Assembly (NCBI RefSeq): GCF_012972675.1
Contig: NZ_JABCRE010000003.1
Location: 806,001-870,000 of the forward strand
Length of the DNA: 64,000 nucleotides
Source of the DNA: Pontixanthobacter rizhaonensis
GTDB lineage: Bacteria > Pseudomonadota > Alphaproteobacteria > Sphingomonadales > Sphingomonadaceae
Direction: 5' to 3'
Numbering within the stretch: the first letter of the stretch is position 1; every line of letters starts with the position of its first letter. Under the pieces are notes generated by a model. The model was given only the letters and a program-made list of their open reading frames with translations, was not told the DNA's origin and did not search any database. Position numbers and translations under genes: made by a program. Positions 1 to 10,275 of the stretch are shown piece by piece.

Positions 1-105
1 GCGTTTGACCCCGACTATGACAGCGAAAGCCTGGAGTTCTTCGAACCAATGCTACGCCGTGTGTTCGCAAAACCGCTCAGTTCGATGTATGTCAGCGACG
101 ACTAA
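1..105 (+). CDS. C-terminal end of an unidentified protein (partial)
   Basis: The frame is open from the first base of the window and stops at a TAA at 103-105, giving the last 34 residues of a protein that ends in SMYVSDD. The tail is rich in Asp, Glu and Phe and has no motif I can assign. It converges on the next gene, whose stop codon lies 6 bases further on. The product cannot be named from this fragment. Confidence 0.55.
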   Translation, partial: AFDPDYDSESLEFFEPMLRRVFAKPLSSMYVSDD

Positions 106-110
106 CCGGC

Positions 111-1106
111 TTAATTCGGCGCGCGGATAATGCCGGGTTGCCGGGCAAAGTCGCTCGGCCAGTGCGCGCTGCCATGCTGTGCCATGGACTGCGCCACCAA
201 AGGCAGTTCGGCGGCGATAAATTCTGCCCGTTCATCCCAGCCATCATGGGTGCGCTTGCGGAAAATCCCGCCGCTATGGCGCGGTCCCCAGCGGTTCATA
301 AACTGCAAGGCTGCCTCTGGCGGATAGCCCGCATTGGCGAGCAGCCACGGCATCAACCGATCTGCTTCCCGCTCCGTCTGACGCACATTCTTGCGCTTGC
401 GGCCGTGCTTATCCAGCCACTGTGTATGGCCCAAGACGACATGCGCCAATTCATGCGCGAGCAGCGCGGCAAATTCTGCTTCGGGATAAGCAAAAGCGGG
501 ACTGTCCTCTCCAATCGCGACCCGGTACCCGTTGGTGCTGGCATTGGCGCTGTTGCTGATCAGTTCAAAATGGCCGGCGCATATGACATTGCCGCGGGCT
601 GTCATGGCCCCGGCGTTTTCGGCATGGAGTAGAGACAGCGCGACCGTACCGCTGGCGCCCAGCGATTCCGTAATCATGCGGTTGATCGTCACCAGCCGTT
701 GCCACGGCTCGGATTCGGATAAAGGCAGAGATCGCAGCGGCTTGCCGTCCACCGCAATCAATTCCGCCCCGACCGTTATACCGGCTTGATCAGCCCCTGC
801 ACCCGGAACCACTGCTTGCACGAAGAAATCCCCTTCAATGCCGCGCACATTGCGGATCGCCTTGGCTTGCCCATAAGCACCTGCGTCTTGGACCAACATA
901 CCGATGGATTTTTCGGTGTCCGTACAGAACGATGCATTGCCGGTGAGCAGCCGCCATCCAGTCTGTTGCAAGTACGCATCGTGTTTCTGGAGCGCGGCAA
1001 AACGCTCTGCCAAATCTGTGTTGCCTGCATCGCTGCCTTGGGAAGGCACCGGCGCGGCTATCAAACAGCCAAGCGCAAGGAATAATCGTGCGAACGTGGC
1101 GGGCAT
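111..1106 (-). CDS. Secreted PDZ/M48-type metallopeptidase
   Basis: The protein is about 331 residues. It starts with a hydrophobic signal sequence (MPATFARLFLALGCLIAAP), followed by a PDZ-like segment (VVPGAGADQAGI near residues 80-120) and a zinc-peptidase core. The HELAH motif is at residues 218-222 and a likely third ligand lies in EREAD about 27 residues later, as in M48-type gluzincins. A periplasmic or membrane-bound protease is inferred. An in-frame extension to 1505 exists, but it runs through the upstream DsbA-like gene. The start at 1106 fits a 7-base gap after that gene's stop and exposes the signal peptide. The gene is last in a four-gene minus-strand cluster with an oxidoreductase, a second M48 protease and a hydrolase. 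The substrate is unknown. Confidence 0.8.
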   Translation of the reverse strand: MPATFARLFLALGCLIAAPVPSQGSDAGNTDLAERFAALQKHDAYLQQTGWRLLTGNASFCTDTEKSIGMLVQDAGAYGQAKAIRNVRGIEGDFFVQAVVPGAGADQAGITVGAELIAVDGKPLRSLPLSESEPWQRLVTINRMITESLGASGTVALSLLHAENAGAMTARGNVICAGHFELISNSANASTNGYRVAIGEDSPAFAYPEAEFAALLAHELAHVVLGHTQWLDKHGRKRKNVRQTEREADRLMPWLLANAGYPPEAALQFMNRWGPRHSGGIFRKRTHDGWDERAEFIAAELPLVAQSMAQHGSAHWPSDFARQPGIIRAPN

Positions 1107-1113
1107 CAGCGCG

Positions 1114-1821
1114 TTACGATGCGCTGGCTGCGTCGATGGCTTCCTGCAATTTGGCCACGCCGACAGCGCCTTCAAACGTGCTGTCCCCGACGACCCAGCT
1201 GGGCGTGCCGGAAAAGCCGAGTTGCTGCGCGAATGCTGTGTTTTTGGATAGTTCAAATCCGGCTTCTGGTGAATTGATGAATTCTTCTGCCAACGCCAAA
1301 TCCAACCCAGCCGCCCCGGCTGCGGCCAGAATGTTAGCTTGGCTAGGGGGACCTTGCGCAAACATTGCAATATGGAATGCGTCAAACTTGCCTTGTTTGG
1401 CGGCGGCCAAAGCCATTTTTGCGGCGCGATCGCTGCCTTCAAATATTGGCCATTCGCGTACCACGACACGCAATTCAGGGTTCTTGGCGATGAGTTCTTG
1501 CACATGCTGGGTGCTCATCCGGCAATAGCCGCAGCCATAATCGGTAAATTCGACCAGCGTCACTGAACCTTGCGGATTGCCCAATACTGCCCCGGGGAAC
1601 GGCGCGCTAACGTCACCTGCCACGTCGGCGAGCCTTTTGCGGGCTTCTTGCCGTTCATAATTGGCGACCATTTCCGGAAGAATTTCCGGATTCTCCAGCA
1701 AATAGGCTTTCGTTTGGGCATGGCCCATGCCCGCCCATGAAAAGATAGCTGCACCGCCAAAGCCAAAGATGAACGCAAAACAAGCCGTGAGGGCGAGCGA
1801 CCGGATAGATGTGTTTCCCAT
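1114..1821 (-). CDS. DsbA-family thiol:disulfide oxidoreductase
   Basis: This 235-residue protein has one N-terminal membrane or signal helix (residues about 7-30), a helical linker, and a thioredoxin fold with the redox motif CGYC at 97-100 inside TDYGCGYC. A cis-proline segment, GTPSW, follows near residue 207. This is the layout of DsbA/ScsC-like proteins (thioredoxin_4 type), which oxidise or isomerise disulfides of exported proteins in the periplasm. It lies between two secreted M48 peptidases, 7 and 9 bases from its neighbours, so one transcript is likely. The partner (DsbB-like or DsbD-like) is not in the window, so whether it acts as oxidase or isomerase stays open. Confidence 0.88.
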   Translation of the reverse strand: MGNTSIRSLALTACFAFIFGFGGAAIFSWAGMGHAQTKAYLLENPEILPEMVANYERQEARKRLADVAGDVSAPFPGAVLGNPQGSVTLVEFTDYGCGYCRMSTQHVQELIAKNPELRVVVREWPIFEGSDRAAKMALAAAKQGKFDAFHIAMFAQGPPSQANILAAAGAAGLDLALAEEFINSPEAGFELSKNTAFAQQLGFSGTPSWVVGDSTFEGAVGVAKLQEAIDAASAS

Positions 1822-1830
1822 CCTGCTGCG

Positions 1831-3198
1831 CTAGCGCCTGTCGCGCAGCTGCTCAAGCTCGGCGCGGGCTTGCAAGCCAATATCTTGCGCGCGTATCCAA
1901 TCGGGCGACCCTTCCGGCAGGCCCGCTTCCGCCACCTGCGCGCTACGGATCGCCAAGTCATATTGCCGCCGCATAATCTGCTGTTCTGCGCTGGCCAGCC
2001 GCGCTCTGGGCATATCGCCACTCGCGGCATACACCACGCCCAACTGATACCATGCAAATGGGTTATAACGGTCACGGGCCACCGCCGTTCGCAAGATGTG
2101 CTCCGCTTCTTCAAAGTGGGTTTTGTCTTCCGTTGCGATCAAGGCGTGGCCAAACATCGAGGCTATCAGCGGCTCACTCCGGCTGAGCTTGGTCGCTTTA
2201 CGCAGCGGTATCAACGCGTCTTGCGGCCGGCCCGATTCGAGCAGCACTTGCCCTTTCAGTTCGAGAAAATACGGATCATCGGGATCGCTCGCCAGCAGCT
2301 CTTCGGCCTCGGCCAGTGCTTTGTTGACCAAGGCATCCTTGTGATAGGCATAAGCGCGGGCATATCGGGCGGGCGTGTCTGTCCGTGTTTCGGGATAGCG
2401 CTGCAATGTTCGCCGCGGTTCGGATTGGTATCCAAACAGCTTTGCTTTCACGCGTTCAAACCGCCTTTGCAGTTCAGGATCATCCGGCGCGTTCCAGGCG
2501 GGATCAGCCTCGTACGTGTCGCGCAGCACTGCAATCCGGTCACCGGACAGCGGGTGAGTTCGGCTAAAGGTGGCTTCATCCGCCTGGCTGCGGCCATAGC
2601 GAAATTCAAGATTTTGCAGTTTTCCGAAAAACTCCAGCGATCCCCGGCCTGATATGCCCGCGCGGGACAGATATGTTGCCCCGGCAGCATCGGCACTCGA
2701 TTCCTGCACGCGTGAGAATGCCAGAAATCGTCCAATGGCCGCTTGTTGTCCCGCGGCAATAACGCCCAGACCTGCCTCGCTTGCGCCAGCAAGAACCGCA
2801 GCTGCGCCAAGTATCATCGACAGGATGGAGATATTTCCCGCTTTACTGATGCCTTCGCTCGACCGGATAATATGCCCGCCGGTGATGTGGCCCAATTCGT
2901 GGGCAATCACGCCTTGCACTTCGTTAGCGGTGTCAGCGGCGTCGATCAGGCCGCCATGAATATAGACCACTTGGCCGCCAGCAACGAAAGCGTTGATTGA
3001 GGGATTGTTGATCATCACGATGTCAACATTTTGCGGCTCTAAGCCCGCGGCCTCTACCAGCGGAGCGGCCATGTCACGCAGCAGCGCCTCTGTTTCCGCA
3101 TCGCGCAGGATCGATTGCGCTTGAACAGGTTGAACCGCCATTGAAATGGCAGCGATCAGGGCGAGTAAGCGTGCCAATAAGCGATGTGGGTTCGACAT
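1831..3198 (-). CDS. M48 metalloprotease with TPR domain (BepA-like)
   Basis: The protein is about 455 residues and begins with a signal peptide (MSNPHRLLARLLALIAAISM). The peptidase M48 domain has HELGH at residues 100-104 and a second conserved segment, ESSAD, about 65 residues later. The C-terminal third has TPR-like helical pairs (for example HALIATEDKTHFEEAEHILR). This matches the BepA/YfgC family, periplasmic zinc proteases and chaperones that maintain outer-membrane beta-barrel proteins such as LptD. An in-frame extension upstream to 3309 overlaps the hydrolase gene. The start at 3198 leaves a 10-base gap and a clean signal peptide. The exact substrate is not deducible. Confidence 0.88.
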   Translation of the reverse strand: MSNPHRLLARLLALIAAISMAVQPVQAQSILRDAETEALLRDMAAPLVEAAGLEPQNVDIVMINNPSINAFVAGGQVVYIHGGLIDAADTANEVQGVIAHELGHITGGHIIRSSEGISKAGNISILSMILGAAAVLAGASEAGLGVIAAGQQAAIGRFLAFSRVQESSADAAGATYLSRAGISGRGSLEFFGKLQNLEFRYGRSQADEATFSRTHPLSGDRIAVLRDTYEADPAWNAPDDPELQRRFERVKAKLFGYQSEPRRTLQRYPETRTDTPARYARAYAYHKDALVNKALAEAEELLASDPDDPYFLELKGQVLLESGRPQDALIPLRKATKLSRSEPLIASMFGHALIATEDKTHFEEAEHILRTAVARDRYNPFAWYQLGVVYAASGDMPRARLASAEQQIMRRQYDLAIRSAQVAEAGLPEGSPDWIRAQDIGLQARAELEQLRDRR

Positions 3199-3208
3199 GG
3201 GATAGAGG

Positions 3209-4180
3209 CTAAGGCGATTCTGCCTGAACGGGAACTGAAATCTGCGTTTGGCGGGCCTGTTCTGTCTCTTTGACGAAATCCGTGATCGCTTCCAGCACGG
3301 CGGGATCACGGCGCCACGGGCTGGCGATGGCGGTCAGAATGGCGATATGGTCCATTTCCGGGAAAAACCGCGTTTGCGCAGTGCCGCCCATCTCGGATAT
3401 TTTAGCGGCCAGAACGCGGGTATTGCGCGGGCGCACAACCGTGTCTTTCTCGCCGCTCATCAACAGCATGGGCGGGGCATCCCCGCGGGCGAAAGCGATC
3501 GGCTGCGTCACCTGTTCCGCGTTGGGTGTGCTGCCAAAGGTGAATTTGGTGGAATCGCTATCGAAAGGGAAAAAATCATATGGGCCGGACAGCCCGATAA
3601 CGCCCTTGATTGCGTCATCATCCAAACCCGCACGGCCAAGCCACTGCCGATCCAATGCAGTCATCACGACGTTGTAAGCACCGGCGGAATGGCCAGAGAT
3701 ATAGATGGCGTCGGGATCACCGCCATACCGCGCGATGTTGTGTTTCGTCCACGCGATCACGCTGGCAGTGTCTTCCAGAATTGCGGGGAAAATACTTTCG
3801 TCGCCCAACCGATATCCGGCGAGGACTACGACAAACCCTTCCGGCGCGATGGCGCGGCCAATAAAGCCGTAATCATCCGGATCGCCGCTGCGCCAACTGC
3901 CGCCATGGGCAAAGACCAGCACCGGCTTTGGCCCGGTATCATCGCCATCAGCCGCGCCATCAGCCGCATAAACGGCCAGCTTCTGGAATGCGGAATCGCC
4001 ATATGTGTGGGTCATCACAAGTTGCGTGCCGCGATCACCACCAGTCAGCCGATCTACGGCGTTCAACACTGCCGGGCCGTTACGATTGATCGCGAATTGC
4101 AGCGCAATAAATGCGGCAATGGCCAGAACCACAATTGTACCAATGGTCCACGCCATAAGTTTTCTGCCCTTCGTCGCCAT
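3209..4180 (-). CDS. Membrane-anchored alpha/beta hydrolase (esterase/lipase family)
   Basis: This 323-residue protein has an N-terminal transmembrane helix (residues 10-30) and an alpha/beta-hydrolase domain. The oxyanion-hole HGG is at 92-94, the nucleophile elbow GHSAG has Ser165, an acid lies in GEKDTVV, and the catalytic His is probably in EMDHIAIL. This pattern fits the BD-FAE/hormone-sensitive-lipase-like carboxylesterases. The membrane anchor suggests action at the cytoplasmic membrane, facing the periplasm. It is the first gene of the four-gene cluster, only 10 bases from the BepA-like protease. Substrate specificity cannot be read from the sequence. Confidence 0.85.
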   Translation of the reverse strand: MATKGRKLMAWTIGTIVVLAIAAFIALQFAINRNGPAVLNAVDRLTGGDRGTQLVMTHTYGDSAFQKLAVYAADGAADGDDTGPKPVLVFAHGGSWRSGDPDDYGFIGRAIAPEGFVVVLAGYRLGDESIFPAILEDTASVIAWTKHNIARYGGDPDAIYISGHSAGAYNVVMTALDRQWLGRAGLDDDAIKGVIGLSGPYDFFPFDSDSTKFTFGSTPNAEQVTQPIAFARGDAPPMLLMSGEKDTVVRPRNTRVLAAKISEMGGTAQTRFFPEMDHIAILTAIASPWRRDPAVLEAITDFVKETEQARQTQISVPVQAESP

Positions 4181-4320
4181 TGCCGCCCCGAGATTGTGTA
4201 ATATCGCGGGGGCGATGTGCGGCGGGAAGGGCCGATATGCAAGCCTGGTGTGAACGGGCCGCAGCGCAAGGCTGCTTGATCAGCCCCGAAGATCATCCGG
4301 CAAAGGGAGCAAGAAACGCT

Positions 4321-5937
4321 CTAAATAAGCTTGCGGGCCACCTTTTCGACCAAAGCGATATCGTCTGATACTTCGCCCAGCACAACCACTTCGCCAGTGG
4401 TTAAGCGGCGGATCATCACGACACCAAATTCCGCCCCTTGCGGGTCGATGGAATCGAGTGAGTGTGTTTCCAATACGCGCAGCTTCTTGGCGATCTTTTC
4501 GCGCGGCCGGTCGGCTGGTTCAACGGTCTTTCCACTTTCTTCCTTGCGGATGCGCCGTTCGGTAGAGACAACGCCTTTCAGGCCGCCTTCCGCATTGGCG
4601 AGAAAGCTCTGCAAGCCGCCGCGTTCAATACCGACACGCTGTGCGTGCGACAGGACGGAAGCATATTCGGTCAGGCGGGTTTTGTCATAATCGGCCCCGA
4701 ATACCAATTTCACGATTGGCGTCATCGGTGCGCGATCTTGGACGGTTAGGCCATTGTCACTGATCAGCTCGTCAAATTCTTCTGGCGCATCTTGGGCAGC
4801 GAGGCAGACGTCGTAAGCACGGCTGACGGCAGCATAGAGCGTAGCACGAGTGCGATCTTCCGAACTGTGCGCATCTTGCGCGAGTTGGCGCGCCTCGGCG
4901 AGGCAGTCATACAAGTCGGCTTGATCTTCACCTTGGACTTCCACCACATCAGGCGAAGACACCGCCGCGGCTGGCGCTTCATTATCGGCAGGATTGTCGA
5001 AGCGGTCTTCCAGTGAAGAGCTGCCAAAGCCCTTGGATAGAACCGAGAAGTCGGGATCTTGTTCGCCTTCATCCAGCTCCTCATCATCAAACTCGGCCGA
5101 GAGCTTGGAGACGCTGCTTTTGCGAGGGTGGATCAGGGATGCCATCCGGGACACGACCGGATCATCATCCATCGTATTGTCGTCCTCGGCATTTTCCTCG
5201 GAACCACCAATGCCCAAATCAGGAGCGCTGAATGCGGGTGCGGCCGGCTCTTCTTCAGAGCCATCTGCTGACAGTGCATCGGCGGCCGGGCCATCTGCCC
5301 AGTCGGTTACCGGCTCGGCATGGCGAGGCTCGGCATCCTCGGCTTCAAGGGCTTGATCAATTTCCAGCAGCAATTCGTCAGAGGTGATTTGATCCGCCAT
5401 CTCTTTCCAATTGATCACACCATAGATGAAGTCAATTGTTTCGCCATCGCTGGAATAGGGCAGCAGAATGCCGCGATACAGGATTGTGGCATCGCGCTGG
5501 TTGATGAATTCAGCCTCGAAACCAATCGGTGCCTGATTCGCCAAAATTTGCATGTAGTGATCGGTGATGCGGCTCAGAAGTGACCGGCTGGGCACATCCG
5601 ACAACGTTTCAATTTGCCCCTCAGTGCCGCATTCATCCGCCAATTTATCGCCAAGGAATTGCACCCCGGGATTGTCCATACCAGCAGTAAAATCGAGCAG
5701 CACACTGAACGGACCGAAGTCTGTCAGCGCATCTGGATCAAGGTCTTCTATCGAGGGGAAGCTGCGGTCTTCGAGCTGACCGGCCCAATGATTATAGGCG
5801 CGCACTTGCATGCGGCGCTCATCTGTGCCGATGGCAGCGGGTGGCGGCTCATGGCCTGCCTCGTCATCCGCATAGTCATAATCGCGCTCGTCATCGCCAA
5901 AACCGGCTGAATCAAAGTTTCCGCGCAAATTATCCAT
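4321..5937 (-). CDS. PAS-like domain protein, function unknown
   Basis: The predicted product is 538 residues, acidic and without membrane segments. Residues about 40-175 (from MQVRAYNHWAGQL to FIYGVINWKEMA) resemble the PAS_5-type domain found in alphaproteobacteria, with features such as a 'PFSVLLDF' strand and an 'LLPYSSDG' strand. A long low-complexity stretch rich in Asp, Glu, Ala and Ser follows (about 200-330), then a mostly helical C-terminal half ending in a compact 'GEVVVLGEVSDDIALVEKV' segment. No kinase, cyclase or HTH output domain is visible. The gene stands alone, so a sensory or scaffold role is only an inference. Confidence 0.72.
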   Translation of the reverse strand: MDNLRGNFDSAGFGDDERDYDYADDEAGHEPPPAAIGTDERRMQVRAYNHWAGQLEDRSFPSIEDLDPDALTDFGPFSVLLDFTAGMDNPGVQFLGDKLADECGTEGQIETLSDVPSRSLLSRITDHYMQILANQAPIGFEAEFINQRDATILYRGILLPYSSDGETIDFIYGVINWKEMADQITSDELLLEIDQALEAEDAEPRHAEPVTDWADGPAADALSADGSEEEPAAPAFSAPDLGIGGSEENAEDDNTMDDDPVVSRMASLIHPRKSSVSKLSAEFDDEELDEGEQDPDFSVLSKGFGSSSLEDRFDNPADNEAPAAAVSSPDVVEVQGEDQADLYDCLAEARQLAQDAHSSEDRTRATLYAAVSRAYDVCLAAQDAPEEFDELISDNGLTVQDRAPMTPIVKLVFGADYDKTRLTEYASVLSHAQRVGIERGGLQSFLANAEGGLKGVVSTERRIRKEESGKTVEPADRPREKIAKKLRVLETHSLDSIDPQGAEFGVVMIRRLTTGEVVVLGEVSDDIALVEKVARKLI

Positions 5938-6064
5938 GGCCCCAAAAGCCCCCTTGGTGGTGTTTCAAGGAGCCTTTTGCAGGGGTGTGGTAAACATTGC
6001 GTTAAGAACGCTTTACCAGTCAGATGGACCGGTTGGCGGGTTGGCGTCGGTGATCAACCGCGTG

Positions 6065-6568
6065 TTAGAGCATGTAGCGCATTTTGATCGTTTGCGCCTG
6101 ATCTGCCGTGCCGACGTCAAATGCCGCAGCTTTGAATTTGGGCGGCCCCATTCGTACTTTGGCGTCACGGGAAAACCCGTATCCTTCTTTGGGCATCATC
6201 ATCAGCGCCCGGTCTGCTTTGCCATTATCATTCTCATCATGCAGCATCGCGATGGCATAGCGGCCCGGTTTGACGTTTTTGAAGCGGAAGGTCACCGTTG
6301 TACCCGCAGGGACAACAGCGGAATAGGAATTGGCGTCACCGCGGCATTTGGGAAAGCGTTTGGGATTGGTGGTCATACAGGCGCGCACCACGCCTTCATC
6401 AGACCGCAGATTCGTGGCGGTGACGGTGACCGTGCTGCCGCCGGCACTATTGCTGACCAGCATGATCGCTGCTGCGCTTAACGATCCTGCGGCAGAAAGG
6501 CGCCGGACAGTCCCCGATCGGTTCCGCACAGCCGGTCCCAAAACCGAAAATATAGACCGTAATTGCAT
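6065..6568 (-). CDS. DUF2141 family secreted protein
   Basis: The product is 167 residues: a basic N-terminus, a hydrophobic export segment (GSLSAAAIMLVSNSAGG) and a beta-rich domain typical of DUF2141. Hallmarks are 'VRACMTTNP', the 'VKPGRYAIAMLHDENDNGKAD' turn region and 'EGYGFSRDA'. Proteins of this family are exported and uncharacterised. The start at 6568 overlaps the upstream hydroxylase gene by 91 bases. A shorter start at Met36 (6463) would avoid the overlap but cut the export signal. The long version is therefore preferred, with some doubt. Coupling to the hydroxylase gene is likely. Confidence 0.78.
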   Translation of the reverse strand: MQLRSIFSVLGPAVRNRSGTVRRLSAAGSLSAAAIMLVSNSAGGSTVTVTATNLRSDEGVVRACMTTNPKRFPKCRGDANSYSAVVPAGTTVTFRFKNVKPGRYAIAMLHDENDNGKADRALMMMPKEGYGFSRDAKVRMGPPKFKAAAFDVGTADQAQTIKMRYML

Positions 6569-7209
6569 GAATATGCCTCATGATGTTTCTGATGATGGCT
6601 GGCTGTTATCAGCCAATTCCCCAACCGGGAATGAACAAGTGCCCTAGGGAACATTTCCCATCCCATGTGATTGGTGATCCCCATGATGGTCATGATCGCC
6701 AAAACACCGCCTAGCACGCCCACATGTACGGGAATGACAAATACCAGAAACGGGATCACCACCGCGCCGGTTAATGCCTCAATCGGGTGAAAGCTCATCG
6801 CCGCCCACGCCGTTGGCGGGCGACTGGCATGATGGACCGCATGGGCACGTTTGAACCATTTGGGTTGATGCATCCACCGGTGGGTCCAGTAAAACCACGT
6901 GTCATGGGCCAACAAATAGAGCAGCAGAGATAGCGGTGCATACCATAGAGGGTATTCTGACAGATCGGAGTAGACCACTGTCCACCCTTGATGGCGCCAT
7001 CCCCAAGCGACAATCCCTGCCGGGACGCCATATATCGCAGCAGAGAGCAGCGACCAGCCAATCTCTGTACGGATTTGCCCGCCCATTGCATCATACAGCC
7101 CAGGCCGGACCCGCGATGTCGCCCAGGCAAAAAAACCGCTGGTTATCACATAGCGGACCGCCACAATGGCAGTCATCAAAATCGCAGCAGTGGTTATTGC
7201 GAGCAGCAT
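6478..7209 (-). CDS. Membrane fatty-acid hydroxylase / sterol desaturase family protein
   Basis: The product is 243 residues with about four hydrophobic segments. It contains the histidine clusters of the membrane di-iron hydroxylase superfamily: HDTWFYWTHRWMH, HAVHH and the C-terminal HHQKHH. These proteins use O2 to hydroxylate or desaturate lipid-linked substrates such as carotenoids, fatty acids or sterols. Its substrate here is not evident. The downstream DUF2141 gene starts inside its 3' end, so the two are probably co-transcribed. Confidence 0.87.
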   Translation of the reverse strand: MLLAITTAAILMTAIVAVRYVITSGFFAWATSRVRPGLYDAMGGQIRTEIGWSLLSAAIYGVPAGIVAWGWRHQGWTVVYSDLSEYPLWYAPLSLLLYLLAHDTWFYWTHRWMHQPKWFKRAHAVHHASRPPTAWAAMSFHPIEALTGAVVIPFLVFVIPVHVGVLGGVLAIMTIMGITNHMGWEMFPRALVHSRLGNWLITASHHQKHHEAYSCNYGLYFRFWDRLCGTDRGLSGAFLPQDR

Positions 7210-7256
7210 TGCGGGCCTTATGCCGCAGCCAATCGCTCAGTAACAGGCTTAATGAT

Positions 7257-7778
7257 CTAAGGCTTCCAAGCGCTGCATTCCGGATCCGCAGCGATCACCT
7301 GCCGGCGCATGGATGCGCGCGCCAAACGCTCTATCTCGACCTTGCGCCGAGCAGCAGCCAGCGGGCGCGACGGCGCAGGCCGGACGATTTCCGCATCATA
7401 GGCATCGGCCATAATCACGCCGCAGCTATCCGGCATAAATGCCTCACCAGATAGCGGGCTGGCATCGAATTGCGTGGGCAGTCCCCAGTAAAAGCGGTCG
7501 CAATATTCCAGATAGTCGGGCCATTTATGGTCCCCGAGCAAGTCCGCGCGGCTTACTTTGATCTCAACAATAACAATCCGTCCCTTCGGATCGATCCCCA
7601 TAAGATCCGCCCGCCGTCCGTTGCGCAGCGGCATTTCGGACACGCACCAAATATCGTTGCGGCCAAACAGGCGGGCAATTCCGCGCGCCACAGATTGCGC
7701 GCTGGGTGATGCCTCTGCGACGCCCGCTAATGGCTCGGTTGGTACGGATTTCGGCAGGGTTAAGGCAGGCTCAGACAT
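7257..7778 (-). CDS. mmcB: MmcB family DNA repair protein
   Basis: The product is about 173 residues and closely resembles MmcB (formerly DUF1052), a DNA-damage-induced repair protein of alphaproteobacteria. A PD-(D/E)XK-like core is visible: RRADLMGI, then VIVEIKVSRADLLGDHKW, then YCDRFYWGLP. In Caulobacter mmcB is mitomycin-C inducible and under LexA control. A longer in-frame start at 7796 exists. I chose 7778 (MSEPALTLP) because a GTTC-N7-GTTC SOS box at 7791-7805 would otherwise overlap the start codon. SOS control is therefore likely. The enzymatic activity is inferred from family resemblance. Confidence 0.87.
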   Translation of the reverse strand: MSEPALTLPKSVPTEPLAGVAEASPSAQSVARGIARLFGRNDIWCVSEMPLRNGRRADLMGIDPKGRIVIVEIKVSRADLLGDHKWPDYLEYCDRFYWGLPTQFDASPLSGEAFMPDSCGVIMADAYDAEIVRPAPSRPLAAARRKVEIERLARASMRRQVIAADPECSAWKP

Positions 7779-7790
7779 GAGTCTGAAATG

Positions 7791-7805
7791 GAACATAAAA
7801 AGAAC
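7791..7805 (-). promoter_or_regulatory. LexA (SOS) box upstream of mmcB
   Basis: On the minus strand the sequence reads GTTC-TTTTTAT-GTTC, which matches the GTTC-N7-GTTC direct repeat recognised by alphaproteobacterial LexA. It ends 12 bases before the chosen mmcB start, where a repressor would block transcription. Known mmcB genes are LexA-regulated, which supports the call. Confidence 0.75.
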
Positions 7806-7835
7806 ATGGTCAAGCGTTCTATTTCTGGTCCGGGT

Positions 7836-8234
7836 CTAAGCAGTGCGGCGCGGCCCCATAGCGCCAGCTTCCGGCAGCAGCGCCAAAACCGCTTCGCGTG
7901 CCGCATGATATTCGCGCCATAGAGTTATCGCCGCAGCGGTAGCGTCTTGGCCCCGTGCATTGACGGCGAGCAAAGCGGCAAGACCGGGCTGCATCATCGC
8001 AGTCATATCGGCCACTTGGTTCTTTGCCAGTTCCAGCCGCCATCCATCGACATCTTTGATCAATACTGGAAACTGCCGCGTTTTCTGGGATGGTTCTTCC
8101 GGTGCAAGGTTGGCCAGGGTCGCGATTGCGCTCCCCGCATCCTGCAACGCCGCCCACTGTCTGGTCAGCGTGCTGGCCCCGCGCGACGGTTCCGCATTGA
8201 CGGGTTTTGAAAATCGTGGCGGTGTCTGATCCAT
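7836..8234 (-). CDS. Conserved hypothetical protein
   Basis: The 132-residue product has a disordered, Pro/Arg-rich N-terminus followed by helices (for example LIKDVDGWRLELAKNQVADMTAMM). No catalytic motif, signal peptide or membrane segment is visible. It lies between mmcB and the tRNA-Arg gene and reads away from the tRNA. Frame and composition look like real coding DNA, but I do not recognise a family. Confidence 0.55.
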   Translation of the reverse strand: MDQTPPRFSKPVNAEPSRGASTLTRQWAALQDAGSAIATLANLAPEEPSQKTRQFPVLIKDVDGWRLELAKNQVADMTAMMQPGLAALLAVNARGQDATAAAITLWREYHAAREAVLALLPEAGAMGPRRTA

Positions 8235-8374
8235 GGCGCATCGCGATAAGGCAAAGCCATTGCCAAATCGCTAATGGGCCTCTTCGTGCGTGTAATGCGT
8301 TTAGCACTGGCAAGGCCTTCGCCCCTTTGCTAAGCGGCCCCAATATCGAAGCGCAACACCGCGCTTTAGCATCA

Positions 8375-10047
<1,673 letters not shown>

Positions 10048-10060
10048 ATATAATCCCTTC

Positions 10061-10246
10061 TTACTTCCTATTCGCTTCGCCTTCGAACAGCACGATGATT
10101 TGTTGGCCTATCAATCGATCGAGCAACTCGGCCTCTGTCGCCGCATTTTCTGGAAGCACGATTTGCAGCTCGACCTTCTCTGGCAGTGCAACCAGTCGCC
10201 GCGAATCTTCTCGGCTTGCCTCGTTTTGTGATGCCTTCGCTTTCAT
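10061..10246 (-). CDS. Small hypothetical protein upstream of recombinase
   Basis: A 61-residue ORF (MKAKASQNEASREDSRR...) ends 13 bases before the recombinase start on the same strand. It has a polar N-terminus, then an ELQIVLPENAATEAELLDRLIGQQIIVLFEG segment with alternating beta and helix character, which looks like real protein. An overlapping frame (10068-10271) is Arg-rich and looks like a shadow. It might be a recombination accessory protein given its position, but no directionality-factor motif is recognisable. Confidence 0.5.
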   Translation of the reverse strand: MKAKASQNEASREDSRRLVALPEKVELQIVLPENAATEAELLDRLIGQQIIVLFEGEANRK

Positions 10247-10275
10247 GACGACGCTTGTTGCGCATCGTCAAAATC

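Noticed and set aside
3248-4201. A 317-codon plus-strand ORF opposite the alpha/beta hydrolase
   Set aside because: Antisense shadow. The hydrolase has clear catalytic motifs on the minus strand.
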